Shown piece by piece: positions 31,156 to 44,852 of a stretch of DNA of 64,000 nt. The stretch covers positions 73,391,912 through 73,455,911 of the forward strand of contig CM043963.1 in NCBI GenBank assembly GCA_014529385.2, read 5' to 3'. The notes under the pieces are model-generated. The model was not told the DNA's origin. It saw only the letters and a list, made by a program, of their open reading frames with translations, and did no database searches. Source of the stretch: Adiantum capillus-veneris (taxonomy: Eukaryota; Streptophyta; Polypodiopsida; Polypodiales; Pteridaceae). A program made the position numbers and the translations under genes. Each line of letters opens with the position of its first letter. The first letter of the stretch is position 1.

Positions 31156-33982
31156 TTCGTGGGTTCCACGATCTTTGAACTTCAAAAAGTATTGTCTCAC
31201 TTGCTTCTTCAAACCATGTCAAAACCGATGCAACAATACTTGCTCCGGCTCCATGACTTCAACTTCATCGATGATCTCCGGTTATTTTTCTTTTGAATTG
31301 CCCTTTGGAGGCGTTCCTTGAAACACTTTCAACCAAGAAAGATGGAAGATGTTGTGCATTGACCATGATTTGGGCAATTGCAATTTCATTGAAACCTCAT
31401 TTATCTTTTTAATGATAGGAAATGGACCATACATTCGAAAAGTAAACTTGGGACACTTCTTTTCAATTTACTTAAGACGTTGCTTCATGATTCTTAAATA
31501 CACCCAATCCCCTTCCTTGACCGAAACATCCTGACGATGCTTATTAGTCTGCCGTGAATAAGATTCCTGAGCCTTGCTTAGCCGAAGCTTCACACTCTCA
31601 AAAGTCTCATCCAATGACTGACTTTCAGCATTGGCATCAGGAATTTGACTGACCCAGTGGGTCAAAAGTGACCACCGTGCTTTGGCAATAACTCCAATGA
31701 GCATTAAGCATAGACCTGAGCCACTTGAGGGCTTGGTGATCTGTGCGAACTGTGAACTCTCTACCATTAAGAGAGTGAATGACATACAAAGTTCTTTATC
31801 ATAAACTAAATAGTTCTTTTCTACACTATTGAGCTTCCGGCTAAGGAAAGCTACAGGACGACCATGCTGCTAAAGCATAGCGCCAATGGCGACATTACTC
31901 GCATCCGTCCATACTTGAAAGGGGTTATCCCAAGAGGCAAGGATAAGACATGGTGTTTCTATCACGACAACCTTGAGAACTGCGAAAGCCTCAATGACTG
32001 CTTCAGGCAAGTCTACGGCTGACGGCGAGTCTTTACCCCTTTCAAACATCAATCATAGGTGCAGCGATGCGTGCAAAATGCTCTATGTGCGAACTATATG
32101 CTTGACATAATCCAAGAAAAGAACACACATTTTATGCAGTCTTGGGCAAATTTCAATTATGTACCTATTCCACCTTTGCGGGGTCTAGCTTGACGCCTTC
32201 TACAGAAATGATATAACCCAGATAAGTAACTTCAGTGAGAAAAAACTCAGATTTCTTAGCTACAATGTACAATTGACACTCATCCAAACGGGTCAATAAC
32301 CTTCCCACATTCCTTTCATGTTGCTCCCACGATGCAGAAAAAATGAGAATATCATCCAGAAAGATGAACACACATACACAAACCATATCGCCGAAATGGC
32401 CTACCATGAGATGGTTAAATGTACACACGGCACATGTCAATCCAAAAGGCATAACAAGAAACTCCCATTTCCCTCGCTCTGTGCAAAACGCGGCCTTGAA
32501 GATGTCGCCTTTGAATACCTGTACCTGATGGTATCCACTCTTGAGATCGACCTTATTGAAAAACCTTTGCCCCTTGGAGCCTATCAAGGATATAATACTC
32601 AAGATGACTCTTCTATGTGTGTGTCAAAGACATGAGAAGATTCAGCTTGGTTCATTAAAGTGCTTGTGGTTGCTGTGGGTGCCTTAAGTTCTTTAGTTGG
32701 CTATCTTAGGACAAGCCTTCTTAATGTGACCCTTGACGTGACATTGATAACATCTACCTTCCGTAGCAAAAATCACTTGTTCTTCAGCCGTTATGTAACC
32801 TCCTACAATTCCTTGTGTGGATTTTTTCATCCGGGGTTAGCTTAGGTTTTGCAAGTGCTTTAACTTTACCCTTAGATTCATTATTAGAGTTCTTTTTTGA
32901 GGAATTAGCGGAAGATTGGCTAGACGAGTTACCATTATTACCGTTCTTACCATTCTGCAAATTCTGAGAAGTGTGAGAGGTTCCCTGAGAAGTCTTGTTC
33001 TCCTTAGGCTTTTCCGTATTGTGCTTCATCTCCTGTGCGAGAGTAATCACTATTGTCTTGTTGAGATCAATTGGATCAAGTACCTCCACATCAAACTTGA
33101 TATACTTGTCCAATCTATAAAGGAATGCCTCCTTGCTTTCTGCATCCGCTTTGAAAAATTGAGTGCCGAGCTGCAAAACACGATTAGAGAAAGACATAAC
33201 TGACATACCATTTTGCTTGAGAGCGCGCCAATCGTCCTTTAATCGTGCGAGGTACTGAGGTGGCATAAACCGCACCTTGATCTTGTCTTGGAAGTCGGCC
33301 CAATTGAAGGAAAGGGGCTCGTCTTCGTTGGCTTCCTCTAGGTGCACGGCCAACTGTGCCTCCTACCATGCATGGTACCAATTAATGGCATCGCCGGCAA
33401 GGTACATGGCTACCGTGAAAACCTTACTATTGCCTATCTTCTTAGTTGTCGCAAAATAAGCATTAAATTGATGCAACCAAGAATGAATAACAGTAGCATC
33501 CATCTTACCATCATCCTTACTGAAAGTCAACTTCTCTGTGTGACTGGGTTGTTGGAGTCCGAATCTCGGCTTGCACCACTTGATGAACAACCAACATCTT
33601 TGGCTGGCTCGGACTTTGAGGCGAGAACCTGTGGAACCAATTATTGCATGCGTAGTTCTCTCTGTGCCTCACGGTCGGCCTACAAGGCCGCTCGCCTTTC
33701 TTCGGCCGCCTCCTTACTTTGTGCTTTTCTTTCTTTTTGTTCCTCGACCGCTCGTCGCGCTTCACGATCCAATGTTTCCTGTCTGGTTTGGCGTTTATGC
33801 TTCATAGCAATGCGATTTGATTCTAGTTGTGCCACAATTCGCTTCTTGTTGTTGTGCCATCATGTCCATCATCGACTTGACCAAAACCTCCATAGGATTT
33901 GGTACAAACCGTGGCATAGATGGGGAAGGAGGAGGGTCAAAAAAACCTCCTTGGTGGTGAGATTCTTCTTCGCTACTATGAT
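31156..33982 (-). pseudogene. Gypsy #1 gag-pol remnant with internal deletion
   Basis: Gag lies at about 33982-32784, with the retrotransposon-gag block W-A-D-F-Q-D-K-I-K-V-R-F-M-P-P and an Asn/Ser-rich linker; the zinc knuckle is decayed. Reverse transcriptase at 32602-32165 shows V-D-L-K-S-G-Y-H-Q, M-P-F-G-L-T and the catalytic F-L-D-D-I-L. RNase H start at 32052-31870 has F-Q-V-W-T-D-A-S-N. Then an abrupt jump to the integrase C-terminal part (31785-31468, with V-K-E-G-D-W-V-Y-L), so most of RNase H and the integrase core are gone. The chromodomain-like stretch near 31190 runs into the DNA transposon. Many stops and frameshifts. Order and RT type identify Ty3/gypsy. Confidence 0.88.
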
Positions 33983-34123
33983 TGTGAGGACAAGGGTAGG
34001 ACTAGTCCGGGCCAAGGACCAGGACGGACATGCAGTCAAGGGGGTCCCTATATTTAGAAGGCCAGGGGCCTATATAGGGCATGGCTGGGTGGTGATGAAC
34101 ATGTCAGTTCCCCTATCCTTTCA
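33983..34123 (+). repeat. 5' LTR (141 bp) of the small-LTR element
   Basis: It starts TGTGAGGACAAGGG and ends ATCCTTTCA. TTGGTATTAGAGC (34124-34136, one mismatch to the tRNA-Met site) follows immediately. Confidence 0.85.
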
Positions 34124-34136
34124 TTGGTATTAGAGC

Positions 34137-36582
34137 AAGGTGGAGAGGAAGGGGGAAGGTGGAGCCATGGCGGAGGAGAAGGCATGGAGCGAGCAAAATC
34201 TCTCTCTCTTTCAAAATCTCTCTCTCGATCGACTTCAGCCGAGGCCTGGCCTTCCTTTCAACAGGGTTTGCTCTCTCCCTCTCTCGGAATCCCTCTCCCT
34301 CGTTTTTCAGCAGCAAGCGGTGCCATGCATGGTCTTGCATAAGCATGCAGGCTGTGCTGTTCAAGGTCGGGGACGACGTTGTGGGACTCCTCTCTTGACC
34401 GGCGGGGAAGGAACAATCGGGTGTAGGCACGGCCTCTTGAGGCGAAGGGGGGAGAGTGGCTGACCTGCGCAGAACCCGGAGCTATGGAGCTCGACGGGAG
34501 CACGAGGAACAACAACAAAGTTCATGTCACTGCAACCGAGCGCGGCGGGCATCACAAGAGCCGCCATCTCCTCCCAAGCCTGTCGCGGCGCTGTTGGCTG
34601 CCATAGCCGAGAGTAGAAGTTTTATTTCCCACCTGTACATGTCCTAAGGCTTTGGGCCTTGGACAATAATTTGGACAAGGGTGAATGCCCACCCTGGCAC
34701 ACACCCCGTGCACAGAGTACGCAGTTTTTCCCGCGGTGGTCATCCAAGGTGCGATGTAACCTCATCGACAAGGGACCAGGAAATTCTTCAACCGGCTGTC
34801 AATTTTTTGCAGATTCTCCAAAATTGTAGAAATTGTCAAAGTGGATCAAGGTTAACTTACGACGGCTAAGTATCTATTAGTACTTGTTTTGTCGAGAAGA
34901 TCAAGTCGTCTACGATGTTTCAAGGAGACGATTACATACAACGGCTACAAGATTGTGTTTAGAATCAAGGGGTTTGTCCCATGATCTATGTTGCAGTTTT
35001 GCAAGGACGTGGATAGCATGGAGGGCAAATCTACAACATTTCAAAGACGGAGGGCAAGCAAATACTTAATCAAATGTAACTGTGTATAGCCTATAGTAAA
35101 TACATAATGAAGTCGACGGCTAATGCCACTTTGCAAATCCATCGGCATGATGTCAGGACATCATGACCATGGAATCAACCTCGTGTTCCGAAGCTGTCAA
35201 TCACATGCAAGGGATGTGCTAGTGGTTAGAATGGACCAAGATTCAACAAGAGCACAAGGATTCATACTAATCCACAGAATTATTCTTGTCCAATCAAGGT
35301 AGCCGTGCAGGATGATGCACCGCAGGTTGCTACCAATTGGTACTATTATTCAATTGCATTCGAGAAATATTTTTGGCCAAGTATCCAATCTATCTTTCTG
35401 CCTTATGCTGTTACGAACCTACTTGTAGGGTTCAATTTGGCACATGTTGTCACATGGGATACAACATGGTCTACGAACTCAAGGAGTTTGGTTTAGCCAA
35501 TGTGGAGCAATGAATGAGGGTCCCTCTCACTCTTGTCGTAAAGTGTTTAGAGCTACTTCCACACACAAGTACATCTTGTACTTGTAGGATGTTCTTTTTC
35601 ATACATCCTTAGTTGAGACATATTCCACATGTGACGAATATGAGTCTCTGGGATTGACACTGGCGCCCCCTATTTCAAATATGTGTCACGACAAAGTCCC
35701 TAAGTGCTTGTCACATCTGTTTTCTAGACCATTTTTAGCACAACGTATCAGGAGCAATTTCGTGGCTAGAAATTGTCGGATACTTAGAATGACTTGTTAA
35801 GGTACAAGTATTGCTAAACAACATTACAGATGGTTGTTTATACATATAGCAAATGAAAAAGTTTCATTGTTTGTATCTAGAAGTGATCACTATTTCACCT
35901 TCTATTATGGTTCAGACATTTAAGCAAAGCTTGCAAAAGATTGCAAATAAAAGTACTTAGTTTCTTTTCAGAACTATTTACATTCCTGTTAATGTGTGCT
36001 AGGCGCATCACATTTGCCATAAGTATTGGCAAGAATAACCATGGAAATACAGGTTCGGATCTGTTTTTTGCTAAATGCATGCACACTAGGTGTTATGGGC
36101 CCTAGTGTTTAGCAAAGGCTGATTTGGAATGGCATGCATATTCCTCAAGTTGTTGCTTATGAAGCATTTTGCACTTTATGTGCACTATCTTTATGAGATT
36201 ACCTTTGAGTCTACTAATCACCAATAGAGGTCATGGCTCGGTTTGGGTGTTTGTGGATTTCTTAAGTTAACCACGATGGTTATTTCGCACATTGTTGATT
36301 CCTCAACAATGTTATATGCTACTGTGATTTCCCGTTTACCAGTCGTCGGGCGGGGAAGACTATTTGTAAACCGTGGGGGAAACACACCTCAGTACTGTCA
36401 GTATCCAAGGGGATTGACAGATTACAAAGTGTAATCTTGGGCTAAAGGATATGCAAAGTGCGTACATTAGCACCAAGCAATCAAATTCATAAGCATTTAT
36501 TGCTCTTTCTGGAGTTTACGTACTATCAGTTAACGCATGTTGCGATTAGGTAGTCTCTTCATGCATAACTCAGGTTCTCAAC
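34137..36582 (+). other. Internal leader of the small-LTR element, no gene recognised
   Basis: The first 500 bp are GC-rich and the rest A/T-rich. Open frames are short and none resembles a known retroelement protein. The long non-coding leader fits a non-autonomous element. Confidence 0.5.
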
Positions 36583-36719
36583 CTTGAACACTCGTTAGGG
36601 TGGGGTTGTTTACTGATGATGAAGAAGAGGACCAAGTCAAGGACTTAAAATTGGCTGATGAGTTATGTCAGCAAGTTACTTTCATGGAAAGTGACAAGAG
36701 GTACTCTTTTGGTACACAT

Positions 36720-38710
36720 TGAGGGCGAGCTTTTTGAAATGGGGCCTCTAAACCCAAACCAATGGGCCTACCCTCACAAAATGTTCGTAAAGAGGAACGC
36801 ACACTACTTGGGGCACCACCTTCTTTTGGGAGTGGAGAAGGAAACCAATCAAAATAACACTTGCACTCACCCACTCAAGCAACACACTTTGAAAACCCCC
36901 TTACTCTATATACACTTTGGACACTTGAACACCATCAACGATTATGCAACCCAATGCCGTGCATCAAAATGAAATATGCAATTTGTGGAATAGCATTCAC
37001 CTTCTCCCCATAAGAATACTCATAATACATCCAAACTCTTCCTCTCTCAAGCACTCATCAAAAAAATCATGCGCACAAGACTTGCCTCTCAAACACACAA
37101 GAGAATCACTTACATCAAACTAACACACTTTGCATAGAGAGCTCATCTCCATCTATGCAATGCCGTGACACAAATAAAATCACCATGAGAGGTAGCCACA
37201 TGCATATGTAATGAAGCAAAAGAGAGTTGGAGTGAGAAATTTCTTTAGACCAATTGAATAAGTGTGGAGAAACAAACCAATGGTAAATTGAGAATAGAAC
37301 ACTTACTTGATTTCTCGCACACCTTTTAAGGGGAGGGCAGACGTTGGCTAACCATCACGAATTGCGACACTTGAAAGTTTTGAAGATGATTTCATGATCA
37401 TTAAAATAACCATGAGAGAGATCATGATGTATTTACAAGTTATTGAGGTGCTACAAATGATTTATTGGGTTGATGGAGTAAGAGATTGTAGAATGGAAAG
37501 AGTGGAGAATAGAGTTGCACTTGCTCCAAAGAGGAGGGTTAGGAGGGAGGATGTGAAAGAGGGAGAGTTGGGGTTTTCTCTACTATTGATCAAGAAACAA
37601 CATGAAGTTGAAAATATAGGTGTGTGTCCTTGAGTCTCTCCAAGGGGGGCTATTTATAGTTGTGTAGGAGTGGGATTATGCTACACTTAATTAGGGTGAG
37701 TGATTAGCCCTAATTAAGTGTCCTTTGATCACTCATTGAATATTGGACATAAAAGGGACTATTTATTCACCAAAAATATCATTTTAGACCGTGAAGGCTC
37801 CATAGGGGTGCATAATGTAGGTGGGCCCCACCATGAGGCCCTACGGGTGGCTCCTGCGAGGTATCTCAACTTGTCTGTCTTGGCATTTAGAAAGCATCTT
37901 TAGGCTGGTCCCATCACATGCAAGTGACCTTGAACACTCATTGCTCTTCTAGAAGATGAGTAGGGGAAAAATAAGATCTCACCCTCTTGATTTACTTGAT
38001 TTACAGTTCCCTTTTGCTGCGAATCTGTGAATCTGTAAATTTGGACTATTCTTCACGCCCATGCACCAAGGAATTTGGTTTGGAAGGTCCACACTAGTCT
38101 AGGGAACCTTTTGCTTCCAAGTCTTCTTGTATGGGCCCTTTGCTTGTATGCATCCAATGGGAATCATGCTTTTTCAAAAGGCTATGATGCTTAAACAAAT
38201 AGAGGAGGGCTCAATATTATTTGCTCGTGAAAAGAATATACAATTGGAGTCTTTTTGAAAGGAGAGAAACTATATGTATATTCTTAAGAGATATTGGGCC
38301 ACCTATGTAGGGGGCATAGAAGACTTGTAGAGAGGGACCATAATCTTTGGTAAAGACAAGTGGAGAGTTGATTTCCATGGGAATTTATCTATATGGGGTG
38401 GAAGATGGATATATTATTTTTCTACTACTAATTCACAAGAGGTAAGAAAGTTTGGGGGTATATAGTTGGTTATTGTATGCTTATTCTATTTACAAAGCAA
38501 AAAAGAAAAGGGTGGTAATATAAATATATGACTAAGGTGACATTTTTTGGGAAGAGTATAATGTATGTGTCGCCACAAAGGTTAAACGAAGAGGGGGAAT
38601 TTACTCTAGATAACTTAATAGCGTAGAAAAATATATACACATATGAGGAAGAGGACGTTGAGTAGGCTGACAAATGTTGCAAAAAGATGGTTACCATTTT
38701 ATGCTGCTCA
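36720..38710 (-). repeat. 3' LTR of gypsy #2 (1,991 bp)
   Basis: It is near-identical to 44853-46899 except for an extra stretch of about 28 bp near 36893-36920 and a loss of about 85 bp near 38037, plus scattered substitutions. Short open frames inside are LTR artefacts. Confidence 0.92.
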
Positions 38711-38883
38711 TATTAGCCCTCCCCCAACCCTAGAGATATTCATATCTTTAGGAGGACGGTGTTGCTTCTTTTTCTTCTTCTTTTTTTCTCTTTTTTTTGT
38801 CATTTTTTCTTTTCCACTTTTTTTTTTTCAATAGGAGGAGTGTCATGCACTCTTTTACTCCATTAGACCTGCTTTTCATTACC

Positions 38884-41800
38884 TCAATCCCATAAATCGG
38901 AGATGGGAGGGTTGCCTTGGGTTTGTTCAGATTCCAAGGCTGGTTCGTCTTTGCACATCAAAGCTTTAAAAATAGGTGGAGCATTTGCCAAGCCGAAGGG
39001 AGCCATGTCAATTTGGAGCTTAGACGATGTAGGTAGATGATTGTCTATCAACGGATTGATATGTTGAAAGTAGGGATTTAATCTCCATCCATTGACTCTG
39101 GTCTTGTGGATTTTTCCTAATAAATCTGCTAATCTGTAACTACCATTCCCAAACTTTGTTTTTATCATGATAGGTCCCTCCCATCTTTGCAAAAACTTTT
39201 TGTCAAGTCGAGTATCAAGTCGATTATCATAGCGAAGAACCAACATACCTTCCTTCAATCCTTTTCCCTTGAGCTTTTTGTTGATTTTATCCCTTTGGCT
39301 TGTCGCTTTGGTGATGTAGTGATCAATGGACTCTTCTCTATCTAGCTCAAGTCGTTGGAGATCTAAGATCCTTTCATGTAGAACCTCTTTTGGTTTTTTT
39401 GCCACTCTTGCAAGAACGCGCAAGTTTGAGAGCTCTACCTCAATGGGGAGAAGTGCCTCCTGTCCATAAACTAGATGAAAAGGGGTGAATTGGGTAGATA
39501 CCTTGAAAGATGTCCTATACGCCCAAAGAGCAGCCGTCAAATGGAGATCCCAATCATTAGGCCGGTCCACAACCTGCTTAGAAATGATCTTACATATCAT
39601 TCCATTCACTTTTTCCACCAATCCATTGCATTGAGGATAGTAGGGTGTGGAATGTAGGTGTTTCACTTTTAACCTCCTCAAGAGATCATTCAGAAGGTCA
39701 GCCCTAAAACCCGGGCCTTGATCTGATAAGACTTCTAGGGGTGTTCCAAACCTACTACAAATATGATAAAAAATAAACTTTGATACCTCTTCAGCTGTGA
39801 TTCGGGTTGTGCTTGTTGCTTCCGCCCATCGTGTCATGTAGTCAACACCCATGATGATGAAAACCTTCCCTGTAGAAGTACGAGGTAGGGGACCTATTGC
39901 ATCCACACCCCACTTTTCAAAAGGGCCATAAGATATTATTGGGACTCGAGGCTCATATGTTAGTCGTCTATCCCCAGCAATTTGGCATGGCTTACATGCC
40001 TTACACCAATATTGGACATCACGATGTAAGCTCGGCCAAATAAACCCTGCTTGTAAAATCTTCCTACTTGTAATATCTTGAGAAAAGTGACCACCACAGA
40101 CATCATCATGACATGAAAGAAGAATTTTCTCTATCTCTTGCACACCTGGTACTCTCCTCAAGACCAAATCTTTCCCTTTGTGATATAAATCATCCCCGAT
40201 CAACTGGTAAGGTGTGGCCTTCTTAACTAGTCTATGTCTTTGCACCTTGTCTAAGTGTTTGGGACACTTACCTGCTTGTAGAAAGAAGATAATGTCTTTT
40301 AGCTCCTCTTGACCTTGATATTTGGGTTCATATAGTTTCACACCTCCTACCGCCATTTGAAGCTTTTCATTTGCGAGTAAGTCTGCTTCCTTGTTATGAG
40401 TTCTCACAATGTGTTGTACCTGTGTTGCTTTAAAACCCTTCATCAAAGCTCTTACACTGCTAAGCCACTCAAACAATGTACGATTCTTGCACCTCCAAGT
40501 CCCTTGGATTTTCCTGACCACTAGCAAAGAATCACCTTTTATAATAAGTCTTTGTATGCCTAATTCTTTGCATTCTTCTAACCCAAGGGTTAGAGCAGCA
40601 TACTCAACCTCATTGCTAGAGTGAACATTGGGTAGAGTGATACCTTTTCTAATCATTACCTCCTTTTGTGGGTTTAAAATGATGATCCCCCCTGCTGCTT
40701 TGTCTTGTTGGCATTGATAAGCTCCATCAAAGCATAAAGTATGGGCATTATCAATCCCCTTCACTTTGAACTGTTTTGAGCCTTCCTCTCTTTGTAGTCA
40801 TGATCCTTCGCTTTCTCTCACTTTGTAGGTGAGAATGTCTGTAAGTCCTGCTCTTGTGCTATCTTCTACAAGGAAAGTGTATTCAAATTCGTGGAGTTCA
40901 AGCACCCACTTTGCTATTCTAGATGAGAGGCTCATGTGTTGTACTACATATGGTAGATTGTGCTCTAAGGTGAGAAAAACAAATGGCACAGGGAGAAGAT
41001 ACGATCGAAACTTCCTTACCGCAAACAAGATTGCAAAGACCACTTTCTCCATTTCAGTGTATCCCTTCTCGGACGGAGTCATCACCTTGCTTGCAAAATA
41101 GATCGGCCTCATGTATGATGTTTTAGGATCTTTTTGCATCAAAACAACACCAATTGCTTCGAAACCTACACTTGGAGTGACATAGTAGGTCTCCTTTGGA
41201 TCTGGTGGCATTAGGATTGGGAGAGAGCTAAGAATGCCCTTCACTTCCTCAAAACATTTTGCATGTTCCCTCCCCCATTCAAATGTAGATTAGCTTGCCA
41301 ACCTATGCAAAGGGGCGATGGCTTCTGCTAGGAGATGGATGAAGCGAGACATGTACCTCACTTTGTGGTTGAAGGTCATTAGCTCCTTAGTTATTGTTGG
41401 TGGAGATAATGACAAAAGGGCCTCCACTTTAGAGGGATCCACTTGAATTCCTTGTGAAGAAACCACATGGCCTAAAAAAACCACCTGAGATTCACCGATA
41501 TGACACTTCTCTGGGTTGAGTTGTCCCCCAAATTGATGGAGCCTCTTAAGCCCCTCTTCAACCTTTTGGCAGTGAAGTGATCTACAACTATAAATACAGA
41601 AATCATCCATAGAGACTCTTATAGATTTTCCAAAGAATGGCTGAAATACAAATATTGTGAATCTCATGAAGGTGCTAGGAGCATTGGTGAGCCCAAAAGG
41701 CATTACTCTGAATGCAAAACATCCCCAAAATGTGATGAAGGTGGTTTTTGGTTGGTCCTCTTCTGCTATTCTAATTTGAAAATATCCTGAATACCCATCA

Positions 41801-44202
41801 CACACAGTGTAGCATTCGTGACCTGCTACTTCATTCAAAATTTCATCTTGGAAAGGGAGAGGGAAGTGGTCCCTCTTTGTCGCAGCGTTGAGGGGTTTGT
41901 AATCCACGCAGACCCTCCACTTACCATTCTTCTTGGGAGTGACTACAATAGGTGATACCCATTCGGAGTTGGATACTGGATAGATGAAGCCAGCCTTCAA
42001 GAGTCGATTCACTTCTTGTAGGAGAGCCTTTTGTTGCACAGATCCTAGTCGCCTTAACTTTTGAGCCATGGGTTTGGTCCCTGGTTTCAATTCAATTCGA
42101 TGCTCTATTACATCTACACCTCTTATTTGTGAGTAGTCAGTGATAAACAAATTGGGATACCTCCTTAACATATTGATGTAGGACCTCTTCTCCTCACAAG
42201 TAAGATCTTTTGCAAGCATCTTCTCAAATCCTTCTTCAAGGTGGTGGCATCTTTCATCCCCTCGTGTGTGATTGTCTGTTGGCTTTTCTTCTACAGGAAC
42301 ATCTTGAGTGTTGGCGTTGAATACAATTCCCATTACCTCCAAAGAAGACTCCTCTTCACTGGTTGATGCACTGGTTGATGCTTCCTCATCACTTGAGTAA
42401 GGACTCTCCTCCTCGTTCTCTTCATCTGTCGTGGTTTCATAGTTGATATCTAGTTGCTTTCCTTCTCGCCAATCATACACCACCAGTTGACCCTTCTTAA
42501 GAATCAAATGACCACTTCCCCATTTTTGATCTGCATTCACAGCAATGAGCCAAGGCCTCCCTAGGATGATGGGATAGCCCTCCCCCTTAGCTGGCATGAC
42601 ATACATATCCACTCGTGCATCTATGTTACATACAGAGACTTTTACATTTTCAATGATCCCCAAACACTTCACACTTGAGTTGTTGGCTAGCCTAGCTTGA
42701 CAATTAGAGGACTTTGTAATTTTAAGCCCTAACTTGTTCATTGATTTTTCCGTGATCACACACATTTGAGCTCCACCATCAACATATACATTAGACACCT
42801 TTTTACCCCTTATGTAAGCATCCACAATGGGTTCCACATCTTTTTTTAGCTTTGAGGCCACAACCTTAATGGAAAGATTTGCTTTCTTTTTTGGAATTCT
42901 TGTACTTACCAACTTTGGCTATTGTCTTCTTACTTTGTTTGATAGGTGTAGAAGTTGAGGCCATGAAATGTTTGGCTTTTGGGTTTGTAAATCCTCCAGG
43001 ATGTTGTAGGGCTCTAGCTCCTTTCCCAATGGGAAGTCGTTGATACCAATTTCCCTTCGCCTTGATCTTTTCTTCCTGCTACTTTCAGCTTCTTCCATCT
43101 TTGACTTCTTCTTCTTGTCCCTTCTGGCTGAATTTGTTCGTTCACTTCTCATGTCTTCATCCTTATCATGTGCTCTTGTGCATTTTTCTGCCGGCATAAC
43201 ATCAAAGTTTAGAGTATGCTCATCTATTACCTCTTCTAGCTTGATGATGTTGACTACTCTTTCTTCCTCCTCATGTGGGACGGGAGGTATATTTGCTGGT
43301 GGTGGTGGTCGACGAAGGATTTGTGGGCCTTGAGCTAGTTCTTGCTGCACAGTGAGAGGAGGCGGTCTGGGGGGATATATGTCTCCCGGAAGTCGCCTTG
43401 GATGCGGACAAGTGTACATGCCATGGCCCATTTCATTGCAATTCCAACATCGCAACTCTTGAGCTTGTCTTCGTTGATTGCGATTCCCTTCTCTTGGTTG
43501 TTGTTGTTGAGGTAGGCCCTGTATTAGATTCAGAGTGAGGTTCTCAAGCTGTTGAGTTAGCCTTTGTAAAACCTCTTGTTGAGAGTTATCTCCTATTTGT
43601 GAAGATTGTGCAAGAGGGGCCCTAATTGGTGCTTCCATGGTTTGTGAAGACTCCCTCTCACTCACTTCATTCAAACCCCTTGCTCTATGTGCTTGGAAGT
43701 GTAGTTTTCTAAACTTGATGATGGCTACCTCACGTGCTTCTTCGAAGGTGGATGGGAATTTTAGCTTTCCTTTAGCCTTTAAAAGTGGATACAAGCCAAC
43801 CATGAATCTCTCTTTTTTTAGAAAGTTAGGTGCACCACCATGATTTTCTAATGTAGCCTCCCACCTACCCCATAGATTGAGAAAGGTTGCTTCATAAGAG
43901 GGAAAGTCTTCAAGTGATACCTGCTTATGTCCAATAAGACATTTCCATAGTCCTTCAGAAGTATCACCTTGCCCGAACTTGGAGAGGAATTTTGCTCACA
44001 GTCTCTCCCAATTGGACTTGATTTGGGGTTGCAAGGTCTCATACCATGCTTTAGCTTCTGCTTTTAGAACCAACGGGAAGGCTCGTAGCTTTACTTCCTC
44101 TTCATCTCTCCCGGATATGAGATGTGCCATCTCCAAGTTGTCAAGAAACTCTTGCGCATCTTCCCCACTTCTTGCATAGAACGTGGGAAAAGAACTTGAC
44201 AT
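38884..44202 (-). pseudogene. Gypsy #2 gag-pol: one frame with four stop codons
   Basis: From ATG 44202 to the end at 38884 everything is in a single frame, interrupted by TGA (43996-43998), TAG (42919-42921), TAA (41290-41292) and TGA (40798-40800). Gag has W-Y-E-T-L-Q-P and a good zinc knuckle C-W-N-C-N-E-M-G-H-G-M-Y-T-C. Protease has V-Y-V-D-G-G-A-Q. RT shows V-C-D-G-Y-S-G-Y-F-Q, M-P-F-G-L-T-N-A-P and V-S-M-D-D-F. RNase H 1 is degenerate. A second RNase H starts at 40764 (L-C-F-D-G-A-Y, I-K-G-D-S, N-K-E-A-D). Integrase has H-H-C-C, W-G-V-D-A-I-G, L-S-D-Q-G-P-G-F and N-G-L-V-E-K. The TAG at the gag/pol border could be a read-through signal; the other three look like damage. Confidence 0.92.
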
Positions 44203-44852
44203 TTTGTTTAGACTTTTGAAATTTCTTTTTTTTAAAGAAACTTTTCTCTTACGGGCCGCACAAGATTGTTGACACTATAAATCTGATTACATTAAAATGA
44301 AGATGTACACATCCATTGTTAATTCGTACTTTATCATAGGTAGAATAAATGGATTAATTGAAGCATTGATTTCATTGAGGCGAGTGGATCCAAATATCCT
44401 CCTTATGATAGATTGAAACCTAAACTTAGTTTCAATGATTATATGAATGGATTGCCGAGCAATAGGCCTAAAAGGTTCATTGTTTTGATCGTGATTCATG
44501 TGCTACTCCTCGTTGTTGGTTTGAAGACCTCGTTCCTTCATATGGCCCTTGAGCACCCCTTCACCACTCCTTGTTCCTGCCTTTAAAACAAAATGAAAAT
44601 GTGAACATCAAAAGAAGTTTCATAATTGATGATTGGAAGTATAATTGGATTGGGTGATGCCAGTATTTCTCTAAGTCTTTCTGCACCAAACATAAAAACA
44701 ATGCGTTGCTGGAAAAAGACTTTTCTATCTATGTGAACATTTACTCTAATGTGTTGTGCAAAATGAAATGGATAGATGGGAACTCCATTGTTCATCACTA
44801 AAAAATTTGAAGGTAACTTGGAAATATGTTCCTCCATGGAGGCACCACTTTA
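44203..44852 (-). other. 5' leader of gypsy #2
   Basis: 650 bp lie between the LTR and Gag. A primer-binding site would lie within a few bases of the LTR end (minus strand TAAAGTGGTGCCTCC); I cannot assign its tRNA. Two short frames here have no family match. Confidence 0.5.

Noticed and set aside
33983-34123. Solo LTR
   Set aside because: A primer-binding site follows it and a matching LTR with purine tract exists at 47185-47325 in the same orientation.
38884-44202. Calling gypsy #2 an active element because its frame is continuous
   Set aside because: Besides the gag/pol TAG it has TGA in Gag, TAA after RT and TGA after RNase H.
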